Positions 44,369-53,421 of a stretch of 64,000 nucleotides of DNA are shown here, piece after piece (the first letter of the stretch is position 1; every line of letters begins with the position of its first letter). Both the position numbers and the translations under genes were made by a program. Below the pieces are notes generated by a model, which searched no databases, was not told where the DNA came from, and saw only the letters and a list, made by a program, of their open reading frames with translations. The stretch comes from Cardiobacterium hominis (GTDB lineage: Bacteria; Pseudomonadota; Gammaproteobacteria; Cardiobacteriales; Cardiobacteriaceae): contig NZ_LR134365.1 of assembly GCF_900637305.1 (NCBI RefSeq), positions 2,224,501-2,288,500 of the forward strand, given 5' to 3'.

Positions 44369-45763
44369 ATGAAAGAAAAAAAACGAATAGTCTCTTTATT
44401 GAGCATATTTATTATTTTATTATTTTGCTTAATATTTAAATACAATCTAATATTTGATGAATGCAATCGCATATGGAATTGGATTTTATTGCCTATTATT
44501 TTGCTTGTTACTCTAATAATTTTTAATTCTCACAACAAAATTAGACCCGTTATTATATTATTAACATCAGGCCTAACAATATTAACTCTATATTTAATAG
44601 TAAAATATGGATTCCCACAATTTATAGAGACCAATGTAGAAAAAATTATAGGAGCAAACGGGATATGGACTTTTATGGCATTAATAGTTTCCGCCCCTAC
44701 TGCATTTGCTATATGGCATTTTAGAGATTCTAATAATATTCAGCAGATAGAAAATGATAGAAAAGATGTAAATTTAAAAGAATTTCAGAAAATTGTAGAA
44801 TGGGTTGGAAATATAGACTCTAATACTGACACATCTTCTCCTTTGATTGTTTCTTCTGTTTATAACTTACTTCCATTTCTCCGAGGCGATAGAGGAGAAG
44901 ATTTTATTAGTCCTGCCTTAAACTTGTTGATTTCTGCTTGGTACAAATTACAAGAAAAAAATATTCGGGCAGTGCGAAATCTAAAATTTGATAGTCATTA
45001 TTTTCCTTTAAAAACAGACCATGGAAACTCACTTGAAGAACTATATGATTTACTAAATAATATTAAAAGCACTAGAGATACCTTTCTAGCCAAAGCAATA
45101 ACGAAGGTTTTGCTATCAGATGGTGGTGATAATTTAAAAAGAGACCCTAAGATATTTAATAGTTTATGTCTTATTGGAATGGATTTTAATCTGTATGGCT
45201 TAGAACATAATAAACTAAAGAATCTATTTGTAAATATAGAAGGAAATTTAGATAACCTAGAGTTACAGGGATGCAACTTAGATAAATTTAATTTCCGTGG
45301 CTCAGAGTTAAGACGAGTTTATTTATTAGGCGCTTCATTAAGGGAAGCTATTTTTCAAGATTGTTCAATATTCTTAGATAACCTAATTGGAGCAGATATA
45401 TCTGGATCAAATTTGATTGACACAACATTTGATCAAGTGATTTTAGGTAAACCATGTACACTTGATCCCCCTAATGATAGGTGGCAAGTAATATGCTATG
45501 GAGCATTTATGCTTCATGAAAATTATAACGAAGATAAGTTTTCTTTAGATATGGAAGATATGAAAGGTAGCGGCATTATTTTCCTTAATGCAAAAAGGCA
45601 ATGGATTCCTAAAAAACACAAAATATATATTGCAAGAAATGTGGGTTCTATCGAAAGATATAGCAATACCTTACAAAGATATACTGTAAACAATAAACTC
45701 ACTAATGAAAATAATGCTTGTTGGGAAGTAAACCCTAATTGGTGGACACCATACGATGACTGA
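44369..45763 (+). CDS. AT-rich pentapeptide-repeat membrane protein inside the moa operon
   Basis: 464 residues from the ATG at 44369 (GGAG 5 nt upstream); an in-frame ATG at 44333 would overlap moaB. Four transmembrane helices (about 5-27, 36-53, 60-83, 95-116) are followed by WHFRDSNNIQQIENDRKDVN and KEFQKIVEW, a juxtamembrane motif I associate with membrane-bound pentapeptide proteins. Then a helical region and about 13 pentapeptides (NLDNL, ELQGC, NLDKF, NFRGS, ... NLIGA, DISGS, NLIDT; about 292-357) and a C-terminal tail. Roughly 30% GC by eye against about 60% around it: acquired by transfer. It overlaps mobA by 8 nt. Not a Mo-cofactor enzyme; role unknown, possibly defence or stress sensing. 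Confidence 0.85.
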   Translation: MKEKKRIVSLLSIFIILLFCLIFKYNLIFDECNRIWNWILLPIILLVTLIIFNSHNKIRPVIILLTSGLTILTLYLIVKYGFPQFIETNVEKIIGANGIWTFMALIVSAPTAFAIWHFRDSNNIQQIENDRKDVNLKEFQKIVEWVGNIDSNTDTSSPLIVSSVYNLLPFLRGDRGEDFISPALNLLISAWYKLQEKNIRAVRNLKFDSHYFPLKTDHGNSLEELYDLLNNIKSTRDTFLAKAITKVLLSDGGDNLKRDPKIFNSLCLIGMDFNLYGLEHNKLKNLFVNIEGNLDNLELQGCNLDKFNFRGSELRRVYLLGASLREAIFQDCSIFLDNLIGADISGSNLIDTTFDQVILGKPCTLDPPNDRWQVICYGAFMLHENYNEDKFSLDMEDMKGSGIIFLNAKRQWIPKKHKIYIARNVGSIERYSNTLQRYTVNNKLTNENNACWEVNPNWWTPYDD

Positions 45764-46343
45764 CACCCTCACCCTCCTCTGCGGCGGGCAGTCGCAGCGC
45801 ATGGGGCGCGACAAAGCCCTGCTCGAATACCACGGCGAAACCCTGCTTGCCCGCCATCTGCGCCTTGCCGACGCGGCAGGCATGTGCGTTTACCTTGCCA
45901 GCGGCGGCACCGCTTACCCGCATCCGCCCGCGGTGCAGACGGTCGCCGATGCGCTACCTGAACGTGCCGGGCCGCTATCGGCGCTCGCGGGCGCGCTTAC
46001 CGCGATTGCAGCGGCAGGCGGCACGGAAACGCTGCTGTTGCCGGTCGATACCTTGGTCACACCCACGATGCTGCGCGATGCGCTCGCCGGCGCGCCGCCC
46101 GCGCCGTTCGTCTGCATCGTGCAGGATGGCCAACCGCAGCCGCTTTTCGCCCGTGTATCTACCACGCTGTTGCCGCGCCTGCACGAATGGCTCGAAAGCG
46201 GTCTGCGCCGCATGATGCCGCTTGCCGCGCTATCCGGCGTGCGCTACGTCGTCATGCCTGCCGACTGGCCGCAGCCCATCAACTTCAACACCCTCGAAGA
46301 CTGGCAAACCTTGGAGAACAGCGATGCCCTTCACCCATCTTGA
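45756..46343 (+). CDS. mobA: Molybdenum cofactor guanylyltransferase MobA
   Basis: 195 residues. Nucleotide-binding LLCGGQSQRMGRDKALLEY (about 8-26; the family usually has LAGG, so C replaces A), AGPLSALAGAL and the PVDT metal-binding motif. Attaches GMP to Moco to form MGD, needed by TorA-type enzymes. Its start lies inside the 3' end of the pentapeptide gene, so its ribosome site is encoded by foreign DNA (GGTGG upstream). It overlaps moaC by 20 nt. Confidence 0.9.
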   Translation: MTDTLTLLCGGQSQRMGRDKALLEYHGETLLARHLRLADAAGMCVYLASGGTAYPHPPAVQTVADALPERAGPLSALAGALTAIAAAGGTETLLLPVDTLVTPTMLRDALAGAPPAPFVCIVQDGQPQPLFARVSTTLLPRLHEWLESGLRRMMPLAALSGVRYVVMPADWPQPINFNTLEDWQTLENSDALHPS

Positions 46344-46815
46344 CCGCGACGGCAACGCACACATGGTGGACGTTGGCGACAAAAGCGCCAGCCGCCGCGA
46401 AGCCACCGCCAGCGCGCGCGTTTCCTTCCCGGCGGACGTCTATGCCGCGCTGCGCGAGAGCGGCGGCGAGACGCGCAAAGGCTCTATAACCGCCACCGCG
46501 CAAATCGCGGGCATCATGGCTGCGAAACAGACCGCCAACCTCATCCCGCTCTGCCACCCGCTGCCGCTCGACAAAGTCGCGCTTGAATTCGCCTACGATG
46601 ACACCGCCTGCGCGCTCGACATTCGCGCCACCTGCCGCGTGACCCACAAAACCGGCGTAGAAATGGAAGCGCTCACCGCTGCCAGCGTCGCCGCGCTCAC
46701 CATCTACGACATGTGCAAGGCGCTGAGCCACGACATCATCATCGAAAGCGTCCGCCTGCAAGGCAAAAGCGGCGGCAAACGCGACTTCAACCGCGAAACC
46801 GGAGCACAGCCATGA
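46324..46815 (+). CDS. moaC: Cyclic pyranopterin monophosphate synthase MoaC
   Basis: 163 residues from the ATG at 46324 (TTGGAG 7 nt upstream). MVDVGDKSASRREATA, KQTANLIPLCHPLPLDKV (catalytic Lys/His/Cys region), GVEMEALTAASVAALTIYDM and the terminal LQGKSGGK are all present. Completes cPMP from the MoaA product. Confidence 0.97.
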   Translation: MPFTHLDRDGNAHMVDVGDKSASRREATASARVSFPADVYAALRESGGETRKGSITATAQIAGIMAAKQTANLIPLCHPLPLDKVALEFAYDDTACALDIRATCRVTHKTGVEMEALTAASVAALTIYDMCKALSHDIIIESVRLQGKSGGKRDFNRETGAQP

Positions 46816-47051
46816 CCCTCACCATCCTTTATTTCGCCCAACTCGCCGAAGAACGCGGCGCGGCGCAAGAACGCCTCACAGGCGACTATGCCGACCTTGC
46901 TGCCCTCTATAACGCCCTGCACGCACAATATCACTTCAGCCTGGCGCAAAACCAACTGCGCGTCGCCCGCAACCAGATGTTTGCCGAGTGGACAGACGCG
47001 CCGCAAGACGGCGACGAAATCGCCTTCATCCCGCCGGTATCGGGGGGCTAA
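46812..47051 (+). CDS. moaD: Molybdopterin synthase sulfur carrier MoaD
   Basis: 79 residues, ubiquitin-like. Start overlaps the moaC stop (ATGA). Ends with PPVSGG, the Gly-Gly that is thiocarboxylated by MoeB-driven chemistry and feeds sulfur to MoaE. Confidence 0.95.
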   Translation: MTLTILYFAQLAEERGAAQERLTGDYADLAALYNALHAQYHFSLAQNQLRVARNQMFAEWTDAPQDGDEIAFIPPVSGG

Positions 47052-47054
47052 ACC

Positions 47055-47477
47055 ATGATCTTCCACATCACCGAAACCCCCATCGACACCGCCGCCGCCC
47101 GCCTTGCCCTCTGCCAGCCACAATCTGGCGGCTACGTCAGCTTTGAAGGCTGGGTGCGCGACCATCACGCGGGCAAAGCCGTCTCCCACCTCATTTACAG
47201 CGCCTATCTCGGCATGGCAGAGCGCGAAGGCACGCGCATCATCAGCGAAGCCAAAGCACAATTCGACATTGACGCCGCTGCCTGCATGCACCGCATCGGC
47301 GCCTTGCAAATTGGCGAACTGGCGGTGTGGGTCGGCGTTGCCGCCGGACACCGCGGCGATGCCTTTGCTGCCTGCCGCTACATCATCGACCGCATCAAAG
47401 AAACCGTCCCCATCTGGAAAGACGAGTATTACAGCGACGGCAGTCGCGCCTGGGTGCTGAACCACCACTGCGGCTAA
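47055..47477 (+). CDS. moaE: Molybdopterin synthase catalytic subunit MoaE
   Basis: 140 residues. GYVSFEGWVRDHHAGKAVSHL (about 26-46), LEYSAY-equivalent LIYSAYLGMAE, HRIGALQIGE, and the active-site lysines in RIKETVPIWKDEYY. With MoaD converts cPMP to molybdopterin. Three nt after moaD and two before moeB. Confidence 0.96.
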   Translation: MIFHITETPIDTAAARLALCQPQSGGYVSFEGWVRDHHAGKAVSHLIYSAYLGMAEREGTRIISEAKAQFDIDAAACMHRIGALQIGELAVWVGVAAGHRGDAFAACRYIIDRIKETVPIWKDEYYSDGSRAWVLNHHCG

Positions 47478-47479
47478 CC

Positions 47480-48517
47480 ATGCACCCCCCCGATTTCTCC
47501 CGCCAGCTCAAAGTCGCCGGCATGACCTCCGCCGCGCAGGAAGCGCTTGCCCGCGCGCGCGTCATCATCTTCGGCGCGGGCGGACTGGCGGCAACTGCCG
47601 CGCCCTGGCTTGCTGCCGCCGGCGTCGGACATCTCACCATCGTCGATGCCGACACCATCGCCGCCAGCAACCTGCACCGGCAAACGCCCTACACCTACGC
47701 CGACCTCGGCGCAAAAAAAGCGACAACACTCGCCGCTTACTGCCAGGCACGGATGGCAGACGGCGCACAATGCGAGGCCATCGCGCAGACGCTTGACGGC
47801 GAGGTGCTGCTTGCCGCCTTGCGCGCGCACGACCTCGCGCTGGATTGCACCGACAGCCGCCACTTCGCCTACCAACTAAACGACGCTGCGCTCATCACCG
47901 CCACGCCCGTCGTCTATGCCAACGCCGCCGCGCTCGGCGGGCAACTGTTCACCCTGCACCCATCACGTGATGCGCCCTGCTGGCGTTGCCTCTGGCCGGA
48001 AGACATCGCCCCCGGCGGCAACTGCGACGCACTCGGCGTGCTCGGCCCCGTGCCTGCCACCCTCGGCCTATGGCAGGCGCTGGAAGCGCTGAAAATCCTC
48101 ACCGGCTTTGCCGCGCCACTCGCGGGCGAAGTGCTGCAATACGACTTCGCCAGCATGCGGCAAACCCGCATCCGCGTACCGCGCCGCGCTGCTTGCAACC
48201 ACCAGCCGCAAACATTCGCCGCCCCCATCCACGCCGAACTCACCACCGCCTTGGCGCAACACTGGCGCATCATCGACATCCGCAGCGCCGCCGAACGCGC
48301 CGCCCTCGCCCCGCCCTTTGCCAGCGAGCATATCCCCATGCCGCAACTGCTCGCCGCTCCCGCCGCCTACCTCGACGCAGGCGCGCCCGTGCTGCTCATC
48401 TGCGCCAGCGGCCAACGCGCGCAAAACACCGCCCGCACCCTGCGCGCGCAAGGCTACGCGCAGGTTTACGCCTACGGCAAGGCGTGGGCGGAGGCAACAA
48501 CGCAGGGCGGGTCTTGA
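47480..48517 (+). CDS. moeB: MoaD-activating E1-like enzyme MoeB fused to rhodanese
   Basis: 345 residues. The ThiF/MoeB adenylating domain (1-245) has the ATP loop FGAGGLAATAAPWLAAAGVG (about 31-50; final G of GxGGLG is A), DADTIAASNLHRQ and the DCTDSRHFAYQLND segment. A C-terminal rhodanese domain (about 250-345) has active-loop CASGQRA. Such fusions, as in human MOCS3, adenylate MoaD and also hand over the sulfur. The first zinc pair is kept (CWRC) but the second, usually CxxC, reads CNHQ, so zinc binding may be altered or use His. Confidence 0.88.
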   Translation: MHPPDFSRQLKVAGMTSAAQEALARARVIIFGAGGLAATAAPWLAAAGVGHLTIVDADTIAASNLHRQTPYTYADLGAKKATTLAAYCQARMADGAQCEAIAQTLDGEVLLAALRAHDLALDCTDSRHFAYQLNDAALITATPVVYANAAALGGQLFTLHPSRDAPCWRCLWPEDIAPGGNCDALGVLGPVPATLGLWQALEALKILTGFAAPLAGEVLQYDFASMRQTRIRVPRRAACNHQPQTFAAPIHAELTTALAQHWRIIDIRSAAERAALAPPFASEHIPMPQLLAAPAAYLDAGAPVLLICASGQRAQNTARTLRAQGYAQVYAYGKAWAEATTQGGS

Positions 48518-48554
48518 GCCACCAAAACCCGCAATCCAGTAGAAACACCAAACC

Positions 48555-49232
48555 ATGCACCCCGTCCTCACCCCGCTTCTGCTCTCGCTCAAAGTTGCCG
48601 TCTGCGCCGTCGCCATCAGCCTCGTCCTCGGCGTGCTGTGCGGCTTCCTCCTCGCGCGCTGCCGCTTCCCCGGCCGCGAACTGCTCGATACCCTCCTCAC
48701 CCTGCCGATGGTGATGCCGCCGACCGTGCTCGGTTTTTATTTGCTTGTCCTCTTTGGCCGCCGCAGCGCCATCGGCGGCTGGTTGAACAGCATCGGCATT
48801 GAGCTTGTCTTCACCTGGCAGGGCGCAGTCGTTGCCGCGGCGGTAGTCGCCTTCCCGCTGATTTTCAAACCGGCGCGGGCAGCGTTTGAACAAGTTGAGC
48901 CGCAACTGGAAGCGGCGGCACGTTGCCTCGGTCTGTCGTCTGCCGCCGTTTTCTGGCGCGTTACCCTGCCGCTTGCCTGGCGCGGCATTCTTGCGGGAAC
49001 GCTACTTGCCTTCGCTCGCGCTCTCGGCGAATTCGGCGCGACGCTGATGCTCGCCGGCAGCATCCCCGGCAAGACGCAAACCCTCTCCATCGCCATTTAC
49101 GAGGCGGTTCAAGCCGGACGCGATAGCGATGCCAACGGCATGGTGCTGCTCATTTCCGCCGTTTGCGTGGCGGTATTGCTCGCCGTCGGCACCCTTGCCA
49201 GCGGCAAAATTCCGCGCGGAGGGGTGAAATGA
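48555..49232 (+). CDS. modB: Molybdate ABC transporter permease ModB
   Basis: 225 residues, five to six membrane segments. The EAA loop that docks the ATPase is readable: [22 protein letters not shown] (about 116-137), then [20 protein letters not shown], typical of ModB. Inner membrane. Overlaps modC by 4 nt (ATGA). It comes before modC and modA, whereas the common order is modABC. Confidence 0.94.
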   Translation: MHPVLTPLLLSLKVAVCAVAISLVLGVLCGFLLARCRFPGRELLDTLLTLPMVMPPTVLGFYLLVLFGRRSAIGGWLNSIGIELVFTWQGAVVAAAVVAFPLIFKPARAAFEQVEPQLEAAARCLGLSSAAVFWRVTLPLAWRGILAGTLLAFARALGEFGATLMLAGSIPGKTQTLSIAIYEAVQAGRDSDANGMVLLISAVCVAVLLAVGTLASGKIPRGGVK

Positions 49233-50647
49233 GCCGCTTCGACATCCGCGTGCAAAAATCCCTGCCTGGCGTCCGCCTTGACGCCCATCTGCAAACGGAT
49301 GCCGCGCGCGTCGTCATCATCGGCGGCAGCGGCAGCGGCAAAACGCTGTTTATGCAGGCCGTCGCCGGCTTGTACCGCCCCGATGGCGGGCATATCCGCA
49401 TCGGCGAGCGCGTTTTCTACGACGGCACGACCAACCTGCCTACCGCGCGGCGCAACGTCGCCTATCTCTTTCAGGATTACGCCCTCTTTCCGCATCTCAC
49501 CGTCGCGCAGAACATCGCCTTCGGCCTGCACAGCGGCTGGCGCAACCCCGGCCGCCGCCAACCGCGCGGCGAAGTCGCGGCATGGCTGGAACGGCTGCAC
49601 ATCGCCCACATTGCCAACGCCTACCCGGCGCAACTCTCCGGCGGACAAAAACAGCGCACTGCCCTCGCCCGCGCGCTCATCCGCCGCCCAACGCTGCTCC
49701 TGCTTGACGAACCCTTCTCGGCGCTCGATACCGGACTGCGCGCGCAAATGCGGGCGCTCGTCGGCGAATTGCAGCGCGAATACAACGTGCCGCTGCTGCT
49801 CATCACCCACGACCCCGCCGACGCCGAAGCGCTTGGCGATGTGGTGTACCAAATGAACCGCCACGGCGAGGAAGCGGGCCTGCAAGCGGTAAGCGCGCCG
49901 CCCGTTAGCGCGCCTGCGGCAGAAATCCGCGTGAACGGCATCCCGCTTGCCGAGCCGCACAGCCTGCAACTGCTCGCCGCACTGGCAGAAACCCCTGCCC
50001 TTACAACCGTCTGCCAGCGCCTCCATATCCCTGTGAAGCGCGCGCAGGACACCCTGGACGGGCTCAACAACCTCGCCGGCGCCGCCCTCACCCGCTGCGA
50101 CGGCGACAAAACGCACCTCACCGCAGACGGCCACGCCTGGCTCGCCCGCGTGCGGACACAGGCGGAAACCTTCCGCCAATTCCTTGCAACCCATAACATA
50201 AACCCAACGGAGTTACTCGCCATGCACTTTAATATCTCAACCCGCAACCAGCTCAAAGGCACCATCAGCGCCGTGCAGGAAGGCGCGGTCAATAGCGAAA
50301 TCGCCATCAGCATCGGCGCGCACCCATTAACCGCCATCATCACCCGCGCGAGCGCCGAACGCCTCGGCCTGAAAGCGGGCGTAGAAGCCTATGCGCTCAT
50401 CAAAGCCAGCGACGTCATGATTGGCAGCGCCGACATCGCCGCGCAAATCTCGGCGCGCAACGCCATCCCCGGCACCATCAGCCGCATCGAAACCGGCGCG
50501 GTCAATGACGAAGTAACGCTGGATATCGGCGACGGCAACAGCCTGGTCGCCATCATTACCCGCACGAGCGCCGAACGCCTCGGCTTTCGCGTCGGGCAAA
50601 ACGCCTGCGCCATCATCAAAGCGTCCAACGTGATGATTGGCTGCTAA
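49229..50647 (+). CDS. modC: ModC ATPase fused to ModE-like HTH and two Mop domains
   Basis: 472 residues in one frame. ABC ATPase (1-215): Walker A GGSGSGKT (32-39), signature LSGGQKQR (136-143), Walker B LLLLDEP (156-162), H-loop THD (193-195). Then a ModE-type winged helix (about 232-325; [42 protein letters not shown]), then two molybdate-binding Mop/TOBE domains (about 335-400 and 405-472, each starting with an S/N-ARNxxxGTIS motif). ModC proteins usually end in one TOBE; ModE is normally separate. An internal ATG (M332, nt 50222) with CGGAG 9-10 nt upstream would yield a 141-residue di-Mop protein the size of ModG. Confidence 0.9.
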   Translation: MSRFDIRVQKSLPGVRLDAHLQTDAARVVIIGGSGSGKTLFMQAVAGLYRPDGGHIRIGERVFYDGTTNLPTARRNVAYLFQDYALFPHLTVAQNIAFGLHSGWRNPGRRQPRGEVAAWLERLHIAHIANAYPAQLSGGQKQRTALARALIRRPTLLLLDEPFSALDTGLRAQMRALVGELQREYNVPLLLITHDPADAEALGDVVYQMNRHGEEAGLQAVSAPPVSAPAAEIRVNGIPLAEPHSLQLLAALAETPALTTVCQRLHIPVKRAQDTLDGLNNLAGAALTRCDGDKTHLTADGHAWLARVRTQAETFRQFLATHNINPTELLAMHFNISTRNQLKGTISAVQEGAVNSEIAISIGAHPLTAIITRASAERLGLKAGVEAYALIKASDVMIGSADIAAQISARNAIPGTISRIETGAVNDEVTLDIGDGNSLVAIITRTSAERLGFRVGQNACAIIKASNVMIGC

Positions 50648-50685
50648 ACCTCCCTCCCCCACCTCAAACCCATCTGGCGAAACCC

Positions 50686-51438
50686 ATGAAAAAACGCATC
50701 CTGACCGCCCTTGCGGCCACCATCGCCCAAGGCGCTTTCGCCACCGACATCACCGTCTCGGCCGCCGCCAGCCTCACCGACGCCTTCGGCGACATCGCCA
50801 AGGCCTATCAGGCCAAATACCCCGACGCCAAAATCGACCTCAATTTCGCCGGCTCCGGCGCCCTCTTGCAACAAATCAGCAAAGGCGCGCCGGTGGACGT
50901 GTTCGCCTCCGCCTACACCGTCACCATGGACAAAGCCGCCGACTACATCGACCCGGCCACACGACAAAACTTCGTCGAAAACCGCCTCGTCGTCATCATG
51001 CCGAAAGACGCGAAATGGGACGGCAAAGACCTCGCCGCGCTGCTGGACGACAAAGCGCTGAAACGCATCGCCATCGCCCACGTTGAAAACGTCCCCGTTG
51101 GCCGCTACACCAAAGGCGCGCTGGAAAAAGCCGGCCTGTGGGACAAACTCGGCGAGCGCAACCTGCCGACACAAAACGTGCGCCAGTCGCTGGACTACGT
51201 TGCCCGTGGCGAAGCGGATGCCGGATTTGTCTATGCGACCGACGCCGCCATCATGCCGGACAAAGTAAAAATCGTGCTGGAAGTGCCACTGGACAAACCG
51301 CTGGTGTACCCCATCGCCGTGCTGAAAAACAGCAAAGCGGCGGACGAATCCAAGCGCTTTGTTGCATTCGTCACCGGCGCAGACGGACAGAAAATCCTGC
51401 AAGGTTACGGCTTCAGCGCACCGGCTGCCGCCAAATAA
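50686..51438 (+). CDS. modA: Molybdate-binding periplasmic protein ModA
   Basis: 250 residues. Signal peptide (MKKRILTALAATIAQGAFA), then the class II solute-binding fold with the oxyanion contacts of ModA: AAASLTDAF (first Ser), FAGSGALLQQI (second Ser), VENVPVGRYT and GFVYATDA (Tyr). Delivers molybdate/tungstate to ModB-ModC. Last gene of the operon, 38 nt after modC, and closed by a terminator. Confidence 0.95.
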   Translation: MKKRILTALAATIAQGAFATDITVSAAASLTDAFGDIAKAYQAKYPDAKIDLNFAGSGALLQQISKGAPVDVFASAYTVTMDKAADYIDPATRQNFVENRLVVIMPKDAKWDGKDLAALLDDKALKRIAIAHVENVPVGRYTKGALEKAGLWDKLGERNLPTQNVRQSLDYVARGEADAGFVYATDAAIMPDKVKIVLEVPLDKPLVYPIAVLKNSKAADESKRFVAFVTGADGQKILQGYGFSAPAAAK

Positions 51439-51450
51439 TCCCTCACCACG

Positions 51451-51477
51451 AAAAGCGGCGCTACGGCGCCGTTTTTT
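51451..51477 (+). terminator. Terminator of the moe-moa-mod operon
   Basis: Stem CGGCGC / GCGCCG with a TACG loop, A-run before and TTTTTT after. Confidence 0.85.
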
Positions 51478-51606
51478 AATCCATGACAGACGCTAACGGG
51501 CTGTATTCCCAGACATAACGGCAGCCCGCATCCTTGCAGCGCATCTGCCGCTTCAACATCACGCATAGCGACGGCATCACTTTTACCGCAGCGTCTCAAA
51601 ATGCGC

Positions 51607-51635
51607 TTGACGCCGCCCAGCCGCTTGCGTACTGT
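51607..51635 (+). promoter_or_regulatory. Candidate ilv operon promoter
   Basis: -35 TTGACG (51607-51612), 17-bp spacer, -10 TACTGT (51630-51635), 31 bp before the ilvI start. No leader peptide rich in Ile/Val/Leu codons or attenuator was recognised in the 190-bp upstream gap. Confidence 0.6.
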
Positions 51636-51666
51636 TACCCGCCCGAATCAAGAGCGAGGCAAGGCT

Positions 51667-53421
51667 ATGGCGAAGAAAAAACATCATCTGAATGGTGCAG
51701 AAATCATCATCGAGGCGCTGCGAGAGGAGCAGGTTGAATACGTTTTCGGCTATCCCGGCGGCGCCGTGTTGCATATCTACGACGCGATTTACAAACAAAA
51801 AGACATCGTGCACGTGCTTTCGCGACACGAACAGGGCGCGATACACGAAGCGGACGGCTATGCGCGCGCTTCCGGCAAAGTCGGCGTGGCCATCGTCACC
51901 TCCGGCCCGGGGCTGACCAACGCCGTCACCGGCATCGCCACCGCCCACGCCGATTCCATCCCGCTCGTCGTCTTCTCCGGCCAGGTGCCGTCGGCGTTAA
52001 TCGGTAACGACGCCTTTCAGGAAGTGGATGCGGTTGGCATCACCCGCCCCTGCGTCAAACACAGCTTCCTCGTCAAAGACGTGAACGACTTCGCGCCGAC
52101 CATCAAAAAAGCCTTCCACATCGCACGCAGCGGTCGCCCCGGCCCGGTGCTGATTGACGTACCGAAAGACATTACCGGCACATTCACGACCTTTTCCTAC
52201 CCGGAAGGTATCGAAATGCGCTCCTATCAGCCGACCGTCGAAGGCCACGTCGGACAAATCAAACGCGCCCTGAAATCGCTGAAAAAAGCCGAAAGACCGA
52301 TGCTCTATTTCGGTGGCGGCGTCATTCTTGATAACGCGGCGGAACAACTGACCGAAGTCGCGCGCCGCCTCAATCTGCCCGTTACCGCAACGCTGATGGG
52401 GCTTGGCGGCTATCCCGGCAATGACCCGCAATTCCTCGGCATGCTCGGCATGCACGGCACTTACGAGGCGAACCTGGCGACGCACCATTGCGACGTATTA
52501 TTCGCGGTGGGCGCGCGTTTTGATGACCGCGTGACTGGCGACTTGAAAAAATTCTGCCCACAGGCGGAAATCATCCACGTCGATATTGATCCCTCTTCCA
52601 TTGCGAAAAACGTGGTCGTGCATATCCCCATCGTCGGCTCGGTGCGCGCGGTATTAAGAGAAATGCTGCGGCAAATGGGCGATGAAAAAGCGGACAAGGC
52701 ACAAACGGCTGCCTGGTGGCAACAAATCGAACAATGGCGCGCGGTTAATTCATTGCATTATGCGAAAAGCGAAGATCGCATCAAACCGCAGCAAGTCATC
52801 GAAACACTTTATAAACTCACCGGCGGCAATGCCGTGATTGCCTCTGACGTCGGCCAACACCAAATGTGGGTCGCACAATATTTCCCCTTTCACGAGCCGC
52901 GCCGTTGGATCAATTCCGGCGGCCTCGGCACCATGGGATTTGGTTATCCGGCGGCAATTGGCGCGAAAGTCGCCCGCCCCAATGAAGACGTCTTCTGTAT
53001 TACCGGCGACGGCTCCATTCAAATGATGATTCAGGAAATGACCACCGCGCTGCAATACCATATTCCGGTCAAAATCCTGTGCCTTAACAACGGCTATCTC
53101 GGCATGGTGCGGCAATGGCAAGAATTCTTCTACGACAAACGCTATTCCATGAGCTATATGGAATCACTGCCCGATTTCGTCAAACTTGCCGAAGCCTATG
53201 GCCATAGCGGCGTGCGTATCGAAAAACCGCAAGAACTGGAAAGCAAACTGCGCGAAGTCATCGCCATGAAAGACAAAACCGTCTTTGTCGATATTATTAC
53301 CGACCCGACCGAAAACGTTTATCCGATGATTCCCGCAGGTGGCGGTCAGGCAGAAATGATTTTGGGGCCGAGTTGCAGCCTCAACCAAGATGGCGACAGT
53401 CAGGAAATGGTGCTGGTATGA
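51667..53421 (+). CDS. ilvI: Acetolactate synthase large subunit
   Basis: 584 residues from the ATG at 51667 (GAGGCAAGG upstream). ThDP enzyme: FGYPGGAVLHIYDAI, catalytic Glu in SRHEQGAIHEADGYARA (about 45-61), central FAD-type domain (FGGGVIL...), and the ThDP/Mg motif GDGSIQMMIQEM...LCLNN (about 458-485). Makes acetolactate or acetohydroxybutyrate for Val/Leu/Ile. ilvI versus ilvB/ilvG is not separable by eye; the paired ilvH and following ilvC support an ilvIHC-type operon. Overlaps ilvH by 4 nt. Confidence 0.95.
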   Translation: MAKKKHHLNGAEIIIEALREEQVEYVFGYPGGAVLHIYDAIYKQKDIVHVLSRHEQGAIHEADGYARASGKVGVAIVTSGPGLTNAVTGIATAHADSIPLVVFSGQVPSALIGNDAFQEVDAVGITRPCVKHSFLVKDVNDFAPTIKKAFHIARSGRPGPVLIDVPKDITGTFTTFSYPEGIEMRSYQPTVEGHVGQIKRALKSLKKAERPMLYFGGGVILDNAAEQLTEVARRLNLPVTATLMGLGGYPGNDPQFLGMLGMHGTYEANLATHHCDVLFAVGARFDDRVTGDLKKFCPQAEIIHVDIDPSSIAKNVVVHIPIVGSVRAVLREMLRQMGDEKADKAQTAAWWQQIEQWRAVNSLHYAKSEDRIKPQQVIETLYKLTGGNAVIASDVGQHQMWVAQYFPFHEPRRWINSGGLGTMGFGYPAAIGAKVARPNEDVFCITGDGSIQMMIQEMTTALQYHIPVKILCLNNGYLGMVRQWQEFFYDKRYSMSYMESLPDFVKLAEAYGHSGVRIEKPQELESKLREVIAMKDKTVFVDIITDPTENVYPMIPAGGGQAEMILGPSCSLNQDGDSQEMVLV

